Below, piece by piece: positions 1 to 10,346 of a stretch of 64,000 bases of DNA. The translations under genes and the position numbers were made by a program. Positions within the stretch are counted from its first letter, which is position 1, and every line of letters begins with the position of its first letter. This stretch comes from Ancylobacter mangrovi (GTDB lineage: Bacteria > Pseudomonadota > Alphaproteobacteria > Rhizobiales > Xanthobacteraceae), in NCBI RefSeq assembly GCF_024752355.1, contig NZ_JANTHZ010000001.1, forward strand, positions 372,001 through 436,000. Reading direction: 5' to 3'. The notes under the pieces are model-generated. The model was not told the DNA's origin and ran no database searches. It saw nothing but the letters and a program-made list of their open reading frames with translations.

Positions 1-1
1 C

Positions 2-292
2 GAGATCAACGAGCAGGACGAGGCCGAGGGGCTGGCGGCGGCGGCCGCGATCCGCAAGGTGCTGGCCCGCGCCAGCCTCGACGTGCCCGCGCTCCAGCAT
101 GGGCTCGATGCGACGATGTGGCCGCTCTACCGCGACGCGCTGATGCGCGGCATGGACGGGCGCATCGGGCTGGAGGACGGCAAGCTGCTGCCCTCCGGCG
201 AGGAGGCCGAGGACAACGCCGCCCTCATCAAGGCGGCGCTGGAGATCGCCCGCGTGCCGCCCAATCCGGTCGCGGCGACCGGCACCGGCTGA
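2..292 (+). CDS. 3' end of a probable BKACE-family (DUF849) beta-keto acid cleavage enzyme, partial
   Basis: The frame is open from the left edge to a TGA at 290-292, so only the C-terminal 96 codons are present. The tail reads MRGMDGRIGLED followed by a PSGEEAEDNAALIK stretch. This matches what I remember of the C-terminus of 3-keto-5-aminohexanoate cleavage enzymes (BKACE, DUF849), where a G-x-RIG/VGLED strand is followed by a helix beginning near a conserved Asn-Ala. The family condenses beta-keto acids with acetyl-CoA; the substrate of this member cannot be read from the fragment. The catalytic zinc-binding part lies outside the window. It converges with ppc, with 3 nt between stop codons. 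Confidence 0.6.
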   Translation, partial: EINEQDEAEGLAAAAAIRKVLARASLDVPALQHGLDATMWPLYRDALMRGMDGRIGLEDGKLLPSGEEAEDNAALIKAALEIARVPPNPVAATGTG

Positions 293-295
293 GCC

Positions 296-3109
296 TCACC
301 CCGAGTTCCGCAGGCCCGCCGAGATGCCGTTGATGGTGATCTGGATGCCTTGGAGCACCTTCTCGTCGGTGTCGTTGGCGCGGTACTTCCTCAGGAGTCC
401 GACCTGCACGTGGTTCAGCGGGTCGATATAGGGGAAGCGGGCGCGGATCGAGCGGTCGAGCAGCGGGTTGGAGCCGAGCAGCCGGGGCTGTTCGGAAATC
501 GACAGCAGCGCGTCGATCGCCGCCTGATGCTCGGTGCGGATACGCCCGAAGATGCTCTCGCGCAGCTCCACGTCCTCGACCAGCTGCGCGTAGCGCGAGG
601 CGATGGCGATGGAGCTCTTGGAAAGCACCATGTCCATGTTGGAGAGCTGGGTGCGGAAGAACGGCCACTCCCGGTACATCTCCTGCAGCAGGCCGAGCCC
701 GTCCGGGTGCAGCTCCAGCCACTGGCGCACCGCGGTGCCGAAGCCGTACCAGCCCGGCAGCATGAGCCGGCACTGCGCCCAGGAGAACACCCAGGGAATG
801 GCACGCAGATCCTCGATCCGCCGCGTCTTCTTGCGCGAGGCCGGACGCGAGCCGATGTTCAGCGTCGCGATCTCGTTGATGACGGTGGATTCCCAGAAAT
901 AATCCTCGAAGCGCGGGGTCTCGTAGACCAGCGCGCGATAGGCCCGGAACGCCGCCTCCGACAGGTCCTCCATCACGGTGAGATATTCGTCACGCGGCGC
1001 CTTGGCGTCTCCCGAGAGCAGCGTCGCCTCCAGCGTCGCGGCGGTGAGGATCTCGAGATTGCCGCGCCCGACCGCCGGGTTCGAATATTTGGAGGAGATG
1101 ATCTCGCCCTGCTCGGTGATGCGGATCTGCCCCTGCACCGCCCCGCCCGGCTGGGCGAGGATGGCGTCGTAGCTCGGCCCGCCGCCGCGGCCGACCGAGC
1201 CGCCCCGGCCGTGAAACAGGCGCAGCCGCACGCCGTGGCGCCTGAACACCTCGATCAGCTCGATCTCAGCCTTGTAGAGCTCCCAGCCGGAGGTGACGAA
1301 GCCGCCATCCTTGTTGCTGTCGGAATAGCCGAGCATCACCTCCTGCACGCCGCCGCGGCTGTCCACCAGCCGGCGATATTCCGGCAGGCGGAACATCTGC
1401 TCCATCACCTTCGGCGCGTTGCGCAGATCCTCGATGGTCTCGAACAGCGGCACGATGTGCATCGCCGAGGTGCCCGCCGGGTCGACCAGGCCGACCTCCT
1501 TCAGCAGCAGGGCGAGCTCCAGCATGTCGGAGACGCCTTCCGCCTTGGAGATGATGGCGGTCTGCATCGCCTCGGACCCGTAGATCCGGTGGATGCGGGC
1601 GCAGGTGCGCAGCATCTCCAATTCGCCCTCGGTCTCGTCCGAATAGTCGATGAAGGGCGAGGTCAGCGGGCGCGCCGTGGTCAGCTCGCGCAGCAGCAGC
1701 GCGACGCGCGTGCCCTCGGGCAGCGCCTTGTAGTTGGTGCCCGGCGAGGCGACCTCGAACAGCTCGGTCACGCAGCGCTCATGCACGTCGGAGTTCTGGC
1801 GCGAATCGAGGATGGCGAGATGGAAGCCGAAGCAGTCCACCGCCCGGCGCAGCGCCCTCAGCTTGCCGCGCGCGACGGCGGCCGAGCCGTGCGCCTTGAG
1901 CGAACGGTCGAGCACGTCGAGGTCGGCGCGCAGCTCCGCCGCCGAACCATAGGGGGCGGCGTCCGGCTTCTCGGTGACGCCGGCGAGGTCGGCCACCTCG
2001 AGCCGGAAGGCGGTGGCGCGCAGCCGCGTCGCGATGGCGCCCATGGCGAGGCGGTAGGGTTCGTGGCGCCGGTGCGGCGAGGTCTCGCCGGGCGCGGTGT
2101 CGATCAGCGCCATCAGCTCGTCCGAGACCTTCACCCGGATGGTGCTGATGGACAGCTCTCCGCCGAGCTCGTGCAGCTCGCTGAGATAGAAGCTCACCGC
2201 CAGCGCGCTCTGCATGCGCATGGTCTCGCTCGTCACGTCGGCGGTGACGAAGGGATTGCCGTCGCGGTCGCCGCCGATCCAGCTTCCGACGCGGAAGAAA
2301 GAGGCGAGCTCGGGCGGCGGCAGCAGCGCGCCGCTCTCCGCCGCGTCGCTCTCCATCGCCGCCAGCCGGTCCTCCACCGCCGCGTAGAGCGTGGGGAGCT
2401 GGCGCAGGAAAGTGTAGTCGTAATAGGCGAGACCGTTCGCCACCTCGTCGAGCACGGTGAGCTTGGTCTTGCGCAGGAGGTTGGTCTGCCAGAGCGTCAA
2501 TACGCGCCGGCGCAGTTCGTCGTCGGCGAGCTGCTGCTCCTCGGGCGTCGGCTCGGTGCGGGCGCGGTCGGCCAATAGCTCGGCGATGCGCATCTCGTGC
2601 GTCAGGGTGGAGCGGCGACGCACCTCGGTCGGGTGGGCGGTCAGCACCGGGCTCGCCAGCGCCGTGGCGAAGAAATTGCGCAGCTCGGCGACGGTGATAC
2701 CCGCCTTGCGCGCACGCTCCAGCGCCCCGACCACCGTCGCCGGCCCGGCACCATGCCCGCTCGCCGCCGCCGCCCGCATGCGGCGGATGACGTTCTGATC
2801 CTCGGCGATGTTGGCGAGGTGCGAGAAATAGCTGAAGGCGCGCACGATGCTGATCGTGTCGTCCGCGTCGAGGTCGCTGAGCATCGCCTCCAGCTCGTGC
2901 CGGGCGCCCTCGTCCTCCTCGCGGTGGAAGCGCGTCGAGACCCGCCGGATGTTCTCCACCAGATCGAAGATCGGCTCGCCTTCCTGGTCGCGCAGCGTGT
3001 CGCCGAGCACGCGGCCCAGCATGCGGATGTCCTCGCGCAGCGACAGGTCGAGCTCGCCGTCCGGATCGATATCGGCATCGGGCAGCGCGATGGTGAGGGC
3101 AACGGACAT
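296..3109 (-). CDS. ppc: phosphoenolpyruvate carboxylase
   Basis: PEP carboxylase adds bicarbonate to phosphoenolpyruvate to give oxaloacetate, replenishing the TCA cycle in the cytoplasm. The 937-residue length fits the family. Visible signatures are [11 protein letters not shown] with catalytic His159, [28 protein letters not shown], and the glycine-rich [13 protein letters not shown] loop. The ATG at 3109 has GGAG about seven bases upstream. The protein ends in RNSG, where most bacterial enzymes end in QNTG; this tail lies at the active and regulatory sites in known structures, so the variant is notable. The N-terminus carries an acidic Asp-rich segment before the first helix. Identification is very secure. 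Confidence 0.97.
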   Translation of the reverse strand: MSVALTIALPDADIDPDGELDLSLREDIRMLGRVLGDTLRDQEGEPIFDLVENIRRVSTRFHREEDEGARHELEAMLSDLDADDTISIVRAFSYFSHLANIAEDQNVIRRMRAAAASGHGAGPATVVGALERARKAGITVAELRNFFATALASPVLTAHPTEVRRRSTLTHEMRIAELLADRARTEPTPEEQQLADDELRRRVLTLWQTNLLRKTKLTVLDEVANGLAYYDYTFLRQLPTLYAAVEDRLAAMESDAAESGALLPPPELASFFRVGSWIGGDRDGNPFVTADVTSETMRMQSALAVSFYLSELHELGGELSISTIRVKVSDELMALIDTAPGETSPHRRHEPYRLAMGAIATRLRATAFRLEVADLAGVTEKPDAAPYGSAAELRADLDVLDRSLKAHGSAAVARGKLRALRRAVDCFGFHLAILDSRQNSDVHERCVTELFEVASPGTNYKALPEGTRVALLLRELTTARPLTSPFIDYSDETEGELEMLRTCARIHRIYGSEAMQTAIISKAEGVSDMLELALLLKEVGLVDPAGTSAMHIVPLFETIEDLRNAPKVMEQMFRLPEYRRLVDSRGGVQEVMLGYSDSNKDGGFVTSGWELYKAEIELIEVFRRHGVRLRLFHGRGGSVGRGGGPSYDAILAQPGGAVQGQIRITEQGEIISSKYSNPAVGRGNLEILTAATLEATLLSGDAKAPRDEYLTVMEDLSEAAFRAYRALVYETPRFEDYFWESTVINEIATLNIGSRPASRKKTRRIEDLRAIPWVFSWAQCRLMLPGWYGFGTAVRQWLELHPDGLGLLQEMYREWPFFRTQLSNMDMVLSKSSIAIASRYAQLVEDVELRESIFGRIRTEHQAAIDALLSISEQPRLLGSNPLLDRSIRARFPYIDPLNHVQVGLLRKYRANDTDEKVLQGIQITINGISAGLRNSG

Positions 3110-3461
3110 GGCGATACTCCCTGAGACCCGTGGGACTTAGCAATTAGCATGCCGGGCATGACACCCCGATGCGGCCCTTTTCCCCACCCGGGGAAGGCAG
3201 CCGCCCGATACCAGTGCGACCTTGGCGCAACAGCTTCGGATTCTCGTGCGAACTGGCAACAATTGCCCTATGTCCGCCGCGATTGTGAACGAAATGACTG
3301 TACATATGAACGAAACGCTCAGCTGGGGTTCAGCGTTAGCCGTTCATAACGGTGTTCGTGAAAGGATCAGCGCCGGAAGAAAAACGGTGTTGATTCAGCA
3401 GGAAGCCGGCAGTCGGCCGGCAGTGTGACATATGCGTGTGCGTAACAGGAAGGACGTTGAA
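3110..3461. other. ppc upstream region with repeats, no gene recognised
   Basis: This 352-base divergent region separates ppc from the small gene starting at 3462. Short open frames occur here, but none has a convincing ribosome binding site or recognisable product. From about 3250 the base composition becomes more AT-rich than the flanks. It holds two direct copies of TGAACGAAA 21 bases apart, plus an inverted CGTTCA copy, described separately. Promoters for both flanking genes probably lie here, but I cannot place -35 and -10 boxes with confidence. Confidence 0.5.
3286..3347. promoter_or_regulatory. TGAACG repeat cluster, possible operator
   Basis: TGAACGAAA occurs at 3286-3294 and again at 3307-3315, exactly 21 bases apart, which is two helical turns. 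An inverted CGTTCA follows at 3341-3346. The second copy and the inverted copy form a dyad, ATGAACG (3306-3312) with CGTTCAT (3341-3347), and a nested AACGCT/AGCGTT pair sits inside it. The arrangement suggests a regulator binding site or an RNA hairpin upstream of ppc and the 3462 gene. No known motif was matched. Confidence 0.4.
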
Positions 3462-3638
3462 ATGCCCCCCGTCTTGAATCGCGCCGAGGGCCAGACCCCC
3501 GCCGCGCTTCGTCCGGCAAAGACCCCGCTCGCCGCCGATCCGCGTCAGACCGCCAGTTCCACCGACAAGAAGGCCGGCAACACGGCCGCAGCGCCGGTGG
3601 GATCGATCGCGGCCATCGAGTCTCTGCTCGGCTTTTGA
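3462..3638 (+). CDS. small hypothetical protein (58 aa)
   Basis: The best evidence for this gene is its start: AGGAAGGA at 3447-3454 lies seven bases before the ATG at 3462. An in-frame ATG at 3432 exists but has a weaker site. The product is 58 residues, rich in Ala, Pro and Thr, with a basic patch (STDKKAGN) and a hydrophobic end (SIAAIESLLGF) that could form a short helix. There is no signal peptide or membrane segment and I recognise no domain. It stands alone, 150 bases before the Tim44-like gene. It could be a real small protein or a chance frame. Confidence 0.5.
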   Translation: MPPVLNRAEGQTPAALRPAKTPLAADPRQTASSTDKKAGNTAAAPVGSIAAIESLLGF

Positions 3639-3788
3639 CCGTTACGGACCCGCGCCTGCTCGGCCTTTTGGCGACGGCGCGCGGATGTGATCGCGGCAGA
3701 GGGTGACAAAGCCTGCCCCGCCCCCCATATGGATGACGTAGCGGCATGTGCCGCCATCCTGTTGTCGAGCGAGAAAGGCCCGCCACCC

Positions 3789-4766
3789 GTGCGTAAACTG
3801 CGACTGAGCTCCGCCGCCCTGCGCGTTGCGCTGGCGTCTGTCATCGTCGCTGTCGGCGTCGTTGCCGCGAGCGACTTCGCCGAAGCCCGGCTCGGGCGGA
3901 GCGGAAGCTTCGGCAGCCGTGGCATGCGGACCTGGTCGACGCCCGCGCCGACCCCGACCTCCCCCTATGCCCAGCCGATGCAGCGTTCGACCACGCCGCA
4001 GAGTCAGCTGGGGCAGAGCGCCACGCGCCCGCCGATGGCCCAGCCGGGCGGCCTGTTCGGCCGTGGCGGTTTCATGGGCGGCCTGATGGGCGGCCTTCTC
4101 GGCGCCGGGCTGTTCGGCCTGCTGATGGGCGGCGGCTTCTTCTCCGGCATCGGCAGCATGGCCGGCTTCTTCGGCCTCCTCCTCCAGATCGCCCTGATCG
4201 TGATCGTGGTGCGGCTCGTCATGGGCTGGCTGCGCACGCGCAACCAGCCGTCCTATGCCGGCGCGCGGCCCGATCCGCTGCGCCGCTCCGGCCTCGACGA
4301 GGCCGGCGGCGGCACGGACGCGCCGGTGCGGCCCGGCTTCGGCTCCGCGCCGCGCGGGCGGCCGCTGAAGCTGGAGGGCACCGATTTCGACAGCTTCGAG
4401 CGCCTTCTCGGCGAGGTCCAGAACGCCTATGGCCGGCAGGACCGTGCCGAGCTGGCGCGCCGGCTGACGCCGGAGATGATGGGCTATATCGGCGAGGAGC
4501 TCGACGATCTCGTCCGCAACGGCCTTGAGAACCGGCTGTCCGACGTGAGGCTGCTCCAGGGCGACCTCTCGGAAGCGTGGAGCGAGGGCGATCGCGACTA
4601 CGCCACGGTCGCCATGCGCTACGAGCTGAAGGACGTCACCGTGGAGAGCGCCACCGGCCGCGTCGTCCAGGGCGACCCGGACCGCCCGGCGCAGGTGACC
4701 GAGTTCTGGACCTTCGTGCGCAGCCCCGGCGGCGAGTGGACGCTGAGCGCAATTCAGCAAGGTTAA
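3789..4766 (+). CDS. Tim44-like domain membrane protein
   Basis: The protein begins with a signal-like segment (RKLRLSSAALRVALASVIVA), continues through a low-complexity Pro/Gln/Thr region and a Gly-rich stretch, and then has a hydrophobic segment near FGLLLQIALIVIVVRLVMGW. A C-terminal alpha/beta Tim44-like domain starts near SFERLLGEVQNAYGRQD. Tim44-like domains serve mitochondrial import; in bacteria the role is poorly known, possibly membrane-associated binding of proteins or lipids. I chose the GTG at 3789 because it places the signal segment at the N-terminus. Earlier in-frame starts at 3687 and 3729 would add 34 or 20 residues that do not look like protein. About 325 residues. Confidence 0.8.
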   Translation: MRKLRLSSAALRVALASVIVAVGVVAASDFAEARLGRSGSFGSRGMRTWSTPAPTPTSPYAQPMQRSTTPQSQLGQSATRPPMAQPGGLFGRGGFMGGLMGGLLGAGLFGLLMGGGFFSGIGSMAGFFGLLLQIALIVIVVRLVMGWLRTRNQPSYAGARPDPLRRSGLDEAGGGTDAPVRPGFGSAPRGRPLKLEGTDFDSFERLLGEVQNAYGRQDRAELARRLTPEMMGYIGEELDDLVRNGLENRLSDVRLLQGDLSEAWSEGDRDYATVAMRYELKDVTVESATGRVVQGDPDRPAQVTEFWTFVRSPGGEWTLSAIQQG

Positions 4767-4866
4767 CGCCGTTTTCCTTACGGAAAGCTGAGACAGTCAT
4801 CGAACGATAGGGAATTCGATCCCAGGATAGCCCTCCCTCAACCAATAGAGGCAAGGGAGGCTCTCC

Positions 4867-5976
4867 ATGTTCCGTTCATTCGTTCGACAGGGAATCGTTG
4901 CTGCGGCGTCGTTTTCCATGGCGGCGGCGCCGGTCGCCGCCAACGCCTGCACCTCCTTCGTCCTGGCGGCACAGGACGGCTCCTACGTGTATGGCCGCAC
5001 CATGGAGTTCAGCATGCCGCTGCACTCGCAGCTCATGGTGATCCCCCGCAACCATGCGTTCACCGGCACCGGGCCTGACGGCACGGCCGGCGCCGGCCTC
5101 TCCTGGACCTCCAAATACGGCGCTGCCGGCGCCAACGCGCTCGGCCTGAACATCCTCGTCGACGGCATGAACGAGAAGGGCCTGGGCGGCGGCATGCTCT
5201 ACCTGCCGAACTATGCCGAGTTCCAGGACGTCGCACCCGGCGAGGCCAAGAACTCCATCGCCTCGATCGAGCTGCTGACCTGGATCCTGACCAACTTCGC
5301 CACGATCGACGAGGTGAAGGAGAACCTGCCCAAGATCAAGGTGAACAAGGCGCCGCAGGAAACCTTCAAGATGCCGGTGCCGCTGCACGTCACGCTGCAC
5401 GATCTTCAGGGCAAGAGCCTCGTCATCGAATATGTCGGCGGCAAGCTGAACATGTACGACAACCCGATCGGCACGCTGACCAACGCGCCGGAATTCCCCT
5501 GGCACCTCGCCAATCTCGGCCTCTACGGCAATCTGTCGCCGAACGAGCCCCCGGCCCGCAAGATCGGTGGCGAAAGCTTCGCCGGCCCCTCGACCGGCGC
5601 GGGCATGCACGGCATTCCCGGCGACTTCCTGTCGCCCTCGCGCTTCATCCGCGCCACCATGTTCGCCGACAGCCTGCCGCCGCTCGCCACCGGCCTCGAC
5701 GCGATGGACGCCGCCCGGCACATCCTCGACAATTTCGACATCCCGCCCGGCGCGATCCGCACCGAGGCCGGCTCGGATGTGGGCGGCGGCGTCGCCGGCT
5801 GGGAGACGACCGAATGGTCGGCGGTCGCCGACCTCAAGCGCGGCATCTACGCCATCTGGGACTACAAGAACCCCAACCCGCGCGCGCTCATCTTCTCCGA
5901 GCTCGATCTCGACGCGAAGGATATCCGCACCGTGTCCTTCGAGGTGAAGGCGGACTTCGTCAACCTGTCGAAGTGA
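4867..5976 (+). CDS. exported choloylglycine hydrolase / penicillin acylase family protein
   Basis: This is a 369-residue secreted N-terminal-nucleophile amidohydrolase of the linear amide C-N hydrolase family (bile salt hydrolase, penicillin V acylase). A signal peptide (VAAASFSMAAAPVAANA) ends directly before Cys28 in NACTSFVL, so signal cleavage would expose the catalytic cysteine without a separate propeptide. The conserved YGRTMEF segment and the late WETTEWSAVADL segment fit the fold. In soil Gram-negatives such enzymes often attack N-acyl homoserine lactones or beta-lactams rather than bile salts; the substrate here is unknown. GGGAGG stands before the ATG at 4867. The gene is monocistronic, ending 16 bases from the convergent DUF805 gene. 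Confidence 0.85.
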   Translation: MFRSFVRQGIVAAASFSMAAAPVAANACTSFVLAAQDGSYVYGRTMEFSMPLHSQLMVIPRNHAFTGTGPDGTAGAGLSWTSKYGAAGANALGLNILVDGMNEKGLGGGMLYLPNYAEFQDVAPGEAKNSIASIELLTWILTNFATIDEVKENLPKIKVNKAPQETFKMPVPLHVTLHDLQGKSLVIEYVGGKLNMYDNPIGTLTNAPEFPWHLANLGLYGNLSPNEPPARKIGGESFAGPSTGAGMHGIPGDFLSPSRFIRATMFADSLPPLATGLDAMDAARHILDNFDIPPGAIRTEAGSDVGGGVAGWETTEWSAVADLKRGIYAIWDYKNPNPRALIFSELDLDAKDIRTVSFEVKADFVNLSK

Positions 5977-5992
5977 GCCGCGCCGCCGTCAG

Positions 5993-6415
5993 CTAGACGG
6001 GGCGGCGGTCGAGGGGGTCCCGGCCGTAACGGTTGGGGCCCTCATCGCCGCGTGCCATGAACCAGAAGAAGATGACGAAGGCTCCGATGCCGGTGAGCCC
6101 GATCAGCAGCCACCAGGCGCTGCGGCCCATGTCGTGAAAGCGCCGCGCGCCGACCGCAAGGCTCGGCAGCAGCATGGCGAGACCGGCGAGGCTGGACAGC
6201 GGGGTGAACCCGCGCGCGCCGTGATGCGCGATGAGGCCGTAATTGTCGAACAGGGCGGCGTCGAGAATGCCGGTCGCGGCCTGCACCAGAATCGTGAACA
6301 GGACCCACCACCAGTATTCCGAACGCGGCGCGCGTCCGTGGAACGTGGCGTACTTGCTCAGAACACTCGAAATCGATTCACCGAACTCGAGTCGCTGCCC
6401 ATAACTCGTCTTCAT
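5993..6415 (-). CDS. DUF805 family membrane protein
   Basis: The 140-residue product matches the DUF805 (YhaH) family: an N-terminal segment ending HGRAPRSEYWWWVLF, several transmembrane helices, the conserved GARRFHDMGRSAWW motif, and a polar tail with NRYG. Members are inner membrane proteins of unknown function. Here the N-terminus carries about 20 residues before the conserved domain, which may form a cytoplasmic lead. The ATG is at 6415; no strong ribosome binding site is visible. It lies downstream of uvrB on the same strand with a 200-base gap that holds a stem-loop, so co-transcription is doubtful. Confidence 0.85.
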   Translation of the reverse strand: MKTSYGQRLEFGESISSVLSKYATFHGRAPRSEYWWWVLFTILVQAATGILDAALFDNYGLIAHHGARGFTPLSSLAGLAMLLPSLAVGARRFHDMGRSAWWLLIGLTGIGAFVIFFWFMARGDEGPNRYGRDPLDRRPV

Positions 6416-6484
6416 CTGCCTGACCGACTTAACTCCCCCGGGAAGCGGAACATACGACGGAGGGTATTAACCCTATATTGATAC

Positions 6485-6521
6485 CTCTGCCGAAAGGGCC
6501 GCGATGCCCGTGACGGCAGAG
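6485..6521. other. stem-loop between uvrB and the DUF805 gene
   Basis: CTCTGCCG (6485-6492) pairs perfectly with CGGCAGAG (6514-6521) around a 21-base loop that contains a further GGG/CCC pair. It lies about 95 bases after the uvrB stop and 70 bases before the DUF805 start, both on the minus strand. There is no T-run, so it is not a standard terminator. It may be a structured leader, a degraded terminator, or a protein binding site. Confidence 0.4.
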
Positions 6522-6615
6522 ATTACGTGAAGATCCGCGCCGCGCACAACCCTGGATTACGATCGGGGAAGGTCTCGACCCGGGCAGGCCCGTACCGCCG
6601 GATTCAGGATCGGCC

Positions 6616-9204
<2,589 letters not shown>

Positions 9205-9417
9205 GGCGTCAATATGGGGTCGGCGGGCGGTGGAGAAAAGGGTCCACCGATCACGGGGCGACGACACCCCACTCCTTTCCCGATCCCACCCCGCCGCGGG
9301 CGTCCGCGTCGGCAAGATCGGCGAACGTCGCGGCGATCACATCGGCGGCATCTGCCGCCCGCAGTGGCAGAAGAAGCGGCATCCCGCCACGCCGCCACGT
9401 AGATCGCTCTGCAGAAT

Positions 9418-9445
9418 TATCCTATTATATCAATGTAGTAGGATA
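9418..9445. promoter_or_regulatory. inverted repeat 1 upstream of the biuret-hydrolase-like operon
   Basis: TATCCTATTA (9418-9427) faces TAGTAGGATA (9436-9445); the arms are ten bases with one mismatch and an eight-base spacer. The site lies in an AT-rich stretch about 95 bases upstream of the start codon. It looks like an operator for a dimeric regulator, or part of a bent promoter region. No regulator gene is adjacent. Confidence 0.45.
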
Positions 9446-9480
9446 TAGTTTGCCTTAAATTTAATCATTGGCATGGCATA

Positions 9481-9500
9481 TGCATACTTCAATGTATGCA
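9481..9500. promoter_or_regulatory. inverted repeat 2, probable operator of the biuret-hydrolase-like operon
   Basis: TGCATAC (9481-9487) and GTATGCA (9494-9500) are perfect inverted arms with a six-base spacer, 40 bases before the ATG at 9541. The length and spacing suit a TetR- or GntR-type dimer. The position suggests repression by blocking the promoter or early transcript. The identity of the regulator is unknown. Confidence 0.5.
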
Positions 9501-9540
9501 ACACGGACGCGCATCGCCGTGGACGAATGCGGAGCCTGCC

Positions 9541-10227
9541 ATGCCCGAATCCCTCCTCGCCGCCGAGCCGGCGCCGATCGCCTTCGACCCGAAGCGCACG
9601 GCGATGGTCATCATCGACATGCAGCGCGACTTTCTGGAGCCCGGCGGCTTCGGCGAGACGCTCGGCAACGACGTGTCGCTGCTGCAGGCGGCCGTCGGGC
9701 CGTGCCAGGCCGCCCTCGCCGCCGCCCGCGCCGCCGGCATGCTGGTGATCCACACCCGCGAGGGCCATCGCCCGGACATGATGGACGCCCCGCCCGCCAA
9801 GGTGGAGCGCGGCGAGCCCACGGCGCGCATCGGCTGCGCCGGGCCGATGGGCCGCATCCTCATCCGCGGCGAGCCGGGCCACGACATCATCGCCGAGCTC
9901 GCCCCCGCCGAGGGCGAGCCGGTGCTCGACAAGCCCGGCAAGGGCGCCTTCTACCAGACCGACCTCGAGCTGATGCTGAAGAACCGCGGCATCGACACGC
10001 TGCTGGTGTGCGGCGTCACCACCGAGGTCTGCGTCCACACCACCATTCGCGAGGGCAACGACCGCGGCTACCGCTGCGTGGCGCTGGCCGATTGCTGCGC
10101 CTCCTATTTCCCGGAATTCCACCGCGTCGGCCTCGAGATGATCAAGGCGCAGGGCGGGATCTTCGGCTGGGTGTCCTCCTCTTCCGGCCTCGTCGCCGCC
10201 CTCGGCAACAAGGCGCAGGCCGCGTGA
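9541..10227 (+). CDS. cysteine hydrolase, isochorismatase superfamily, biuret hydrolase-like
   Basis: The 228-residue protein has the isochorismatase-fold triad context: Asp26 in IIDMQRDF, a Lys in DKPGKGAF and Cys164 in TTEVCVHTT. Beyond the triad it resembles what I recall of Rhizobium leguminosarum biuret hydrolase (BiuH) over [42 protein letters not shown] and a late KAQGGIFG segment whose Gln corresponds to a substrate-contacting residue in BiuH. Biuret hydrolase cleaves biuret to allophanate and ammonia in cyanuric acid breakdown. The ATG at 9541 follows GGAG. The next gene is a nucleobase-type permease, which supports a role in using a nitrogen heterocycle or amide. The exact substrate is an inference; RutB-like activity is an alternative. 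Confidence 0.8.
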   Translation: MPESLLAAEPAPIAFDPKRTAMVIIDMQRDFLEPGGFGETLGNDVSLLQAAVGPCQAALAAARAAGMLVIHTREGHRPDMMDAPPAKVERGEPTARIGCAGPMGRILIRGEPGHDIIAELAPAEGEPVLDKPGKGAFYQTDLELMLKNRGIDTLLVCGVTTEVCVHTTIREGNDRGYRCVALADCCASYFPEFHRVGLEMIKAQGGIFGWVSSSSGLVAALGNKAQAA

Positions 10228-10346
10228 GCGCCCGCCCGCCGACGAGCTGACGCCACGGAGGCGACGCCGCCCGCGCCGCCGCCCCGACGAAAGTGATCCG
10301 TGCCTGACGCCTGCGCGACCACCGTCTTTCCATGGGGATCAGCTTC

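Larger units (their letters stand above)
9205..9540. other. intergenic region between uvrB and the biuret-hydrolase-like gene
   Basis: This 336-base divergent region is GC-rich near uvrB and becomes strikingly AT-rich from about 9410 to 9500, which is unusual for the window. The AT-rich part holds two inverted repeats, listed separately, and lies where the promoter of the biuret-hydrolase-like operon should be. I see no coding sequence that I would defend. Confidence 0.6.

Noticed and set aside
350..2578. Open reading frame of 742 codons antisense to ppc
   Set aside because: The opposite strand encodes a full PEP carboxylase with all signatures; this frame has shadow-type composition and no ribosome binding site.
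3342..3357. GTTC-N8-GTTC, resembling the alphaproteobacterial LexA box
   Set aside because: The established box needs seven bases between the GTTC halves; here there are eight, and neither flanking gene is an SOS gene.
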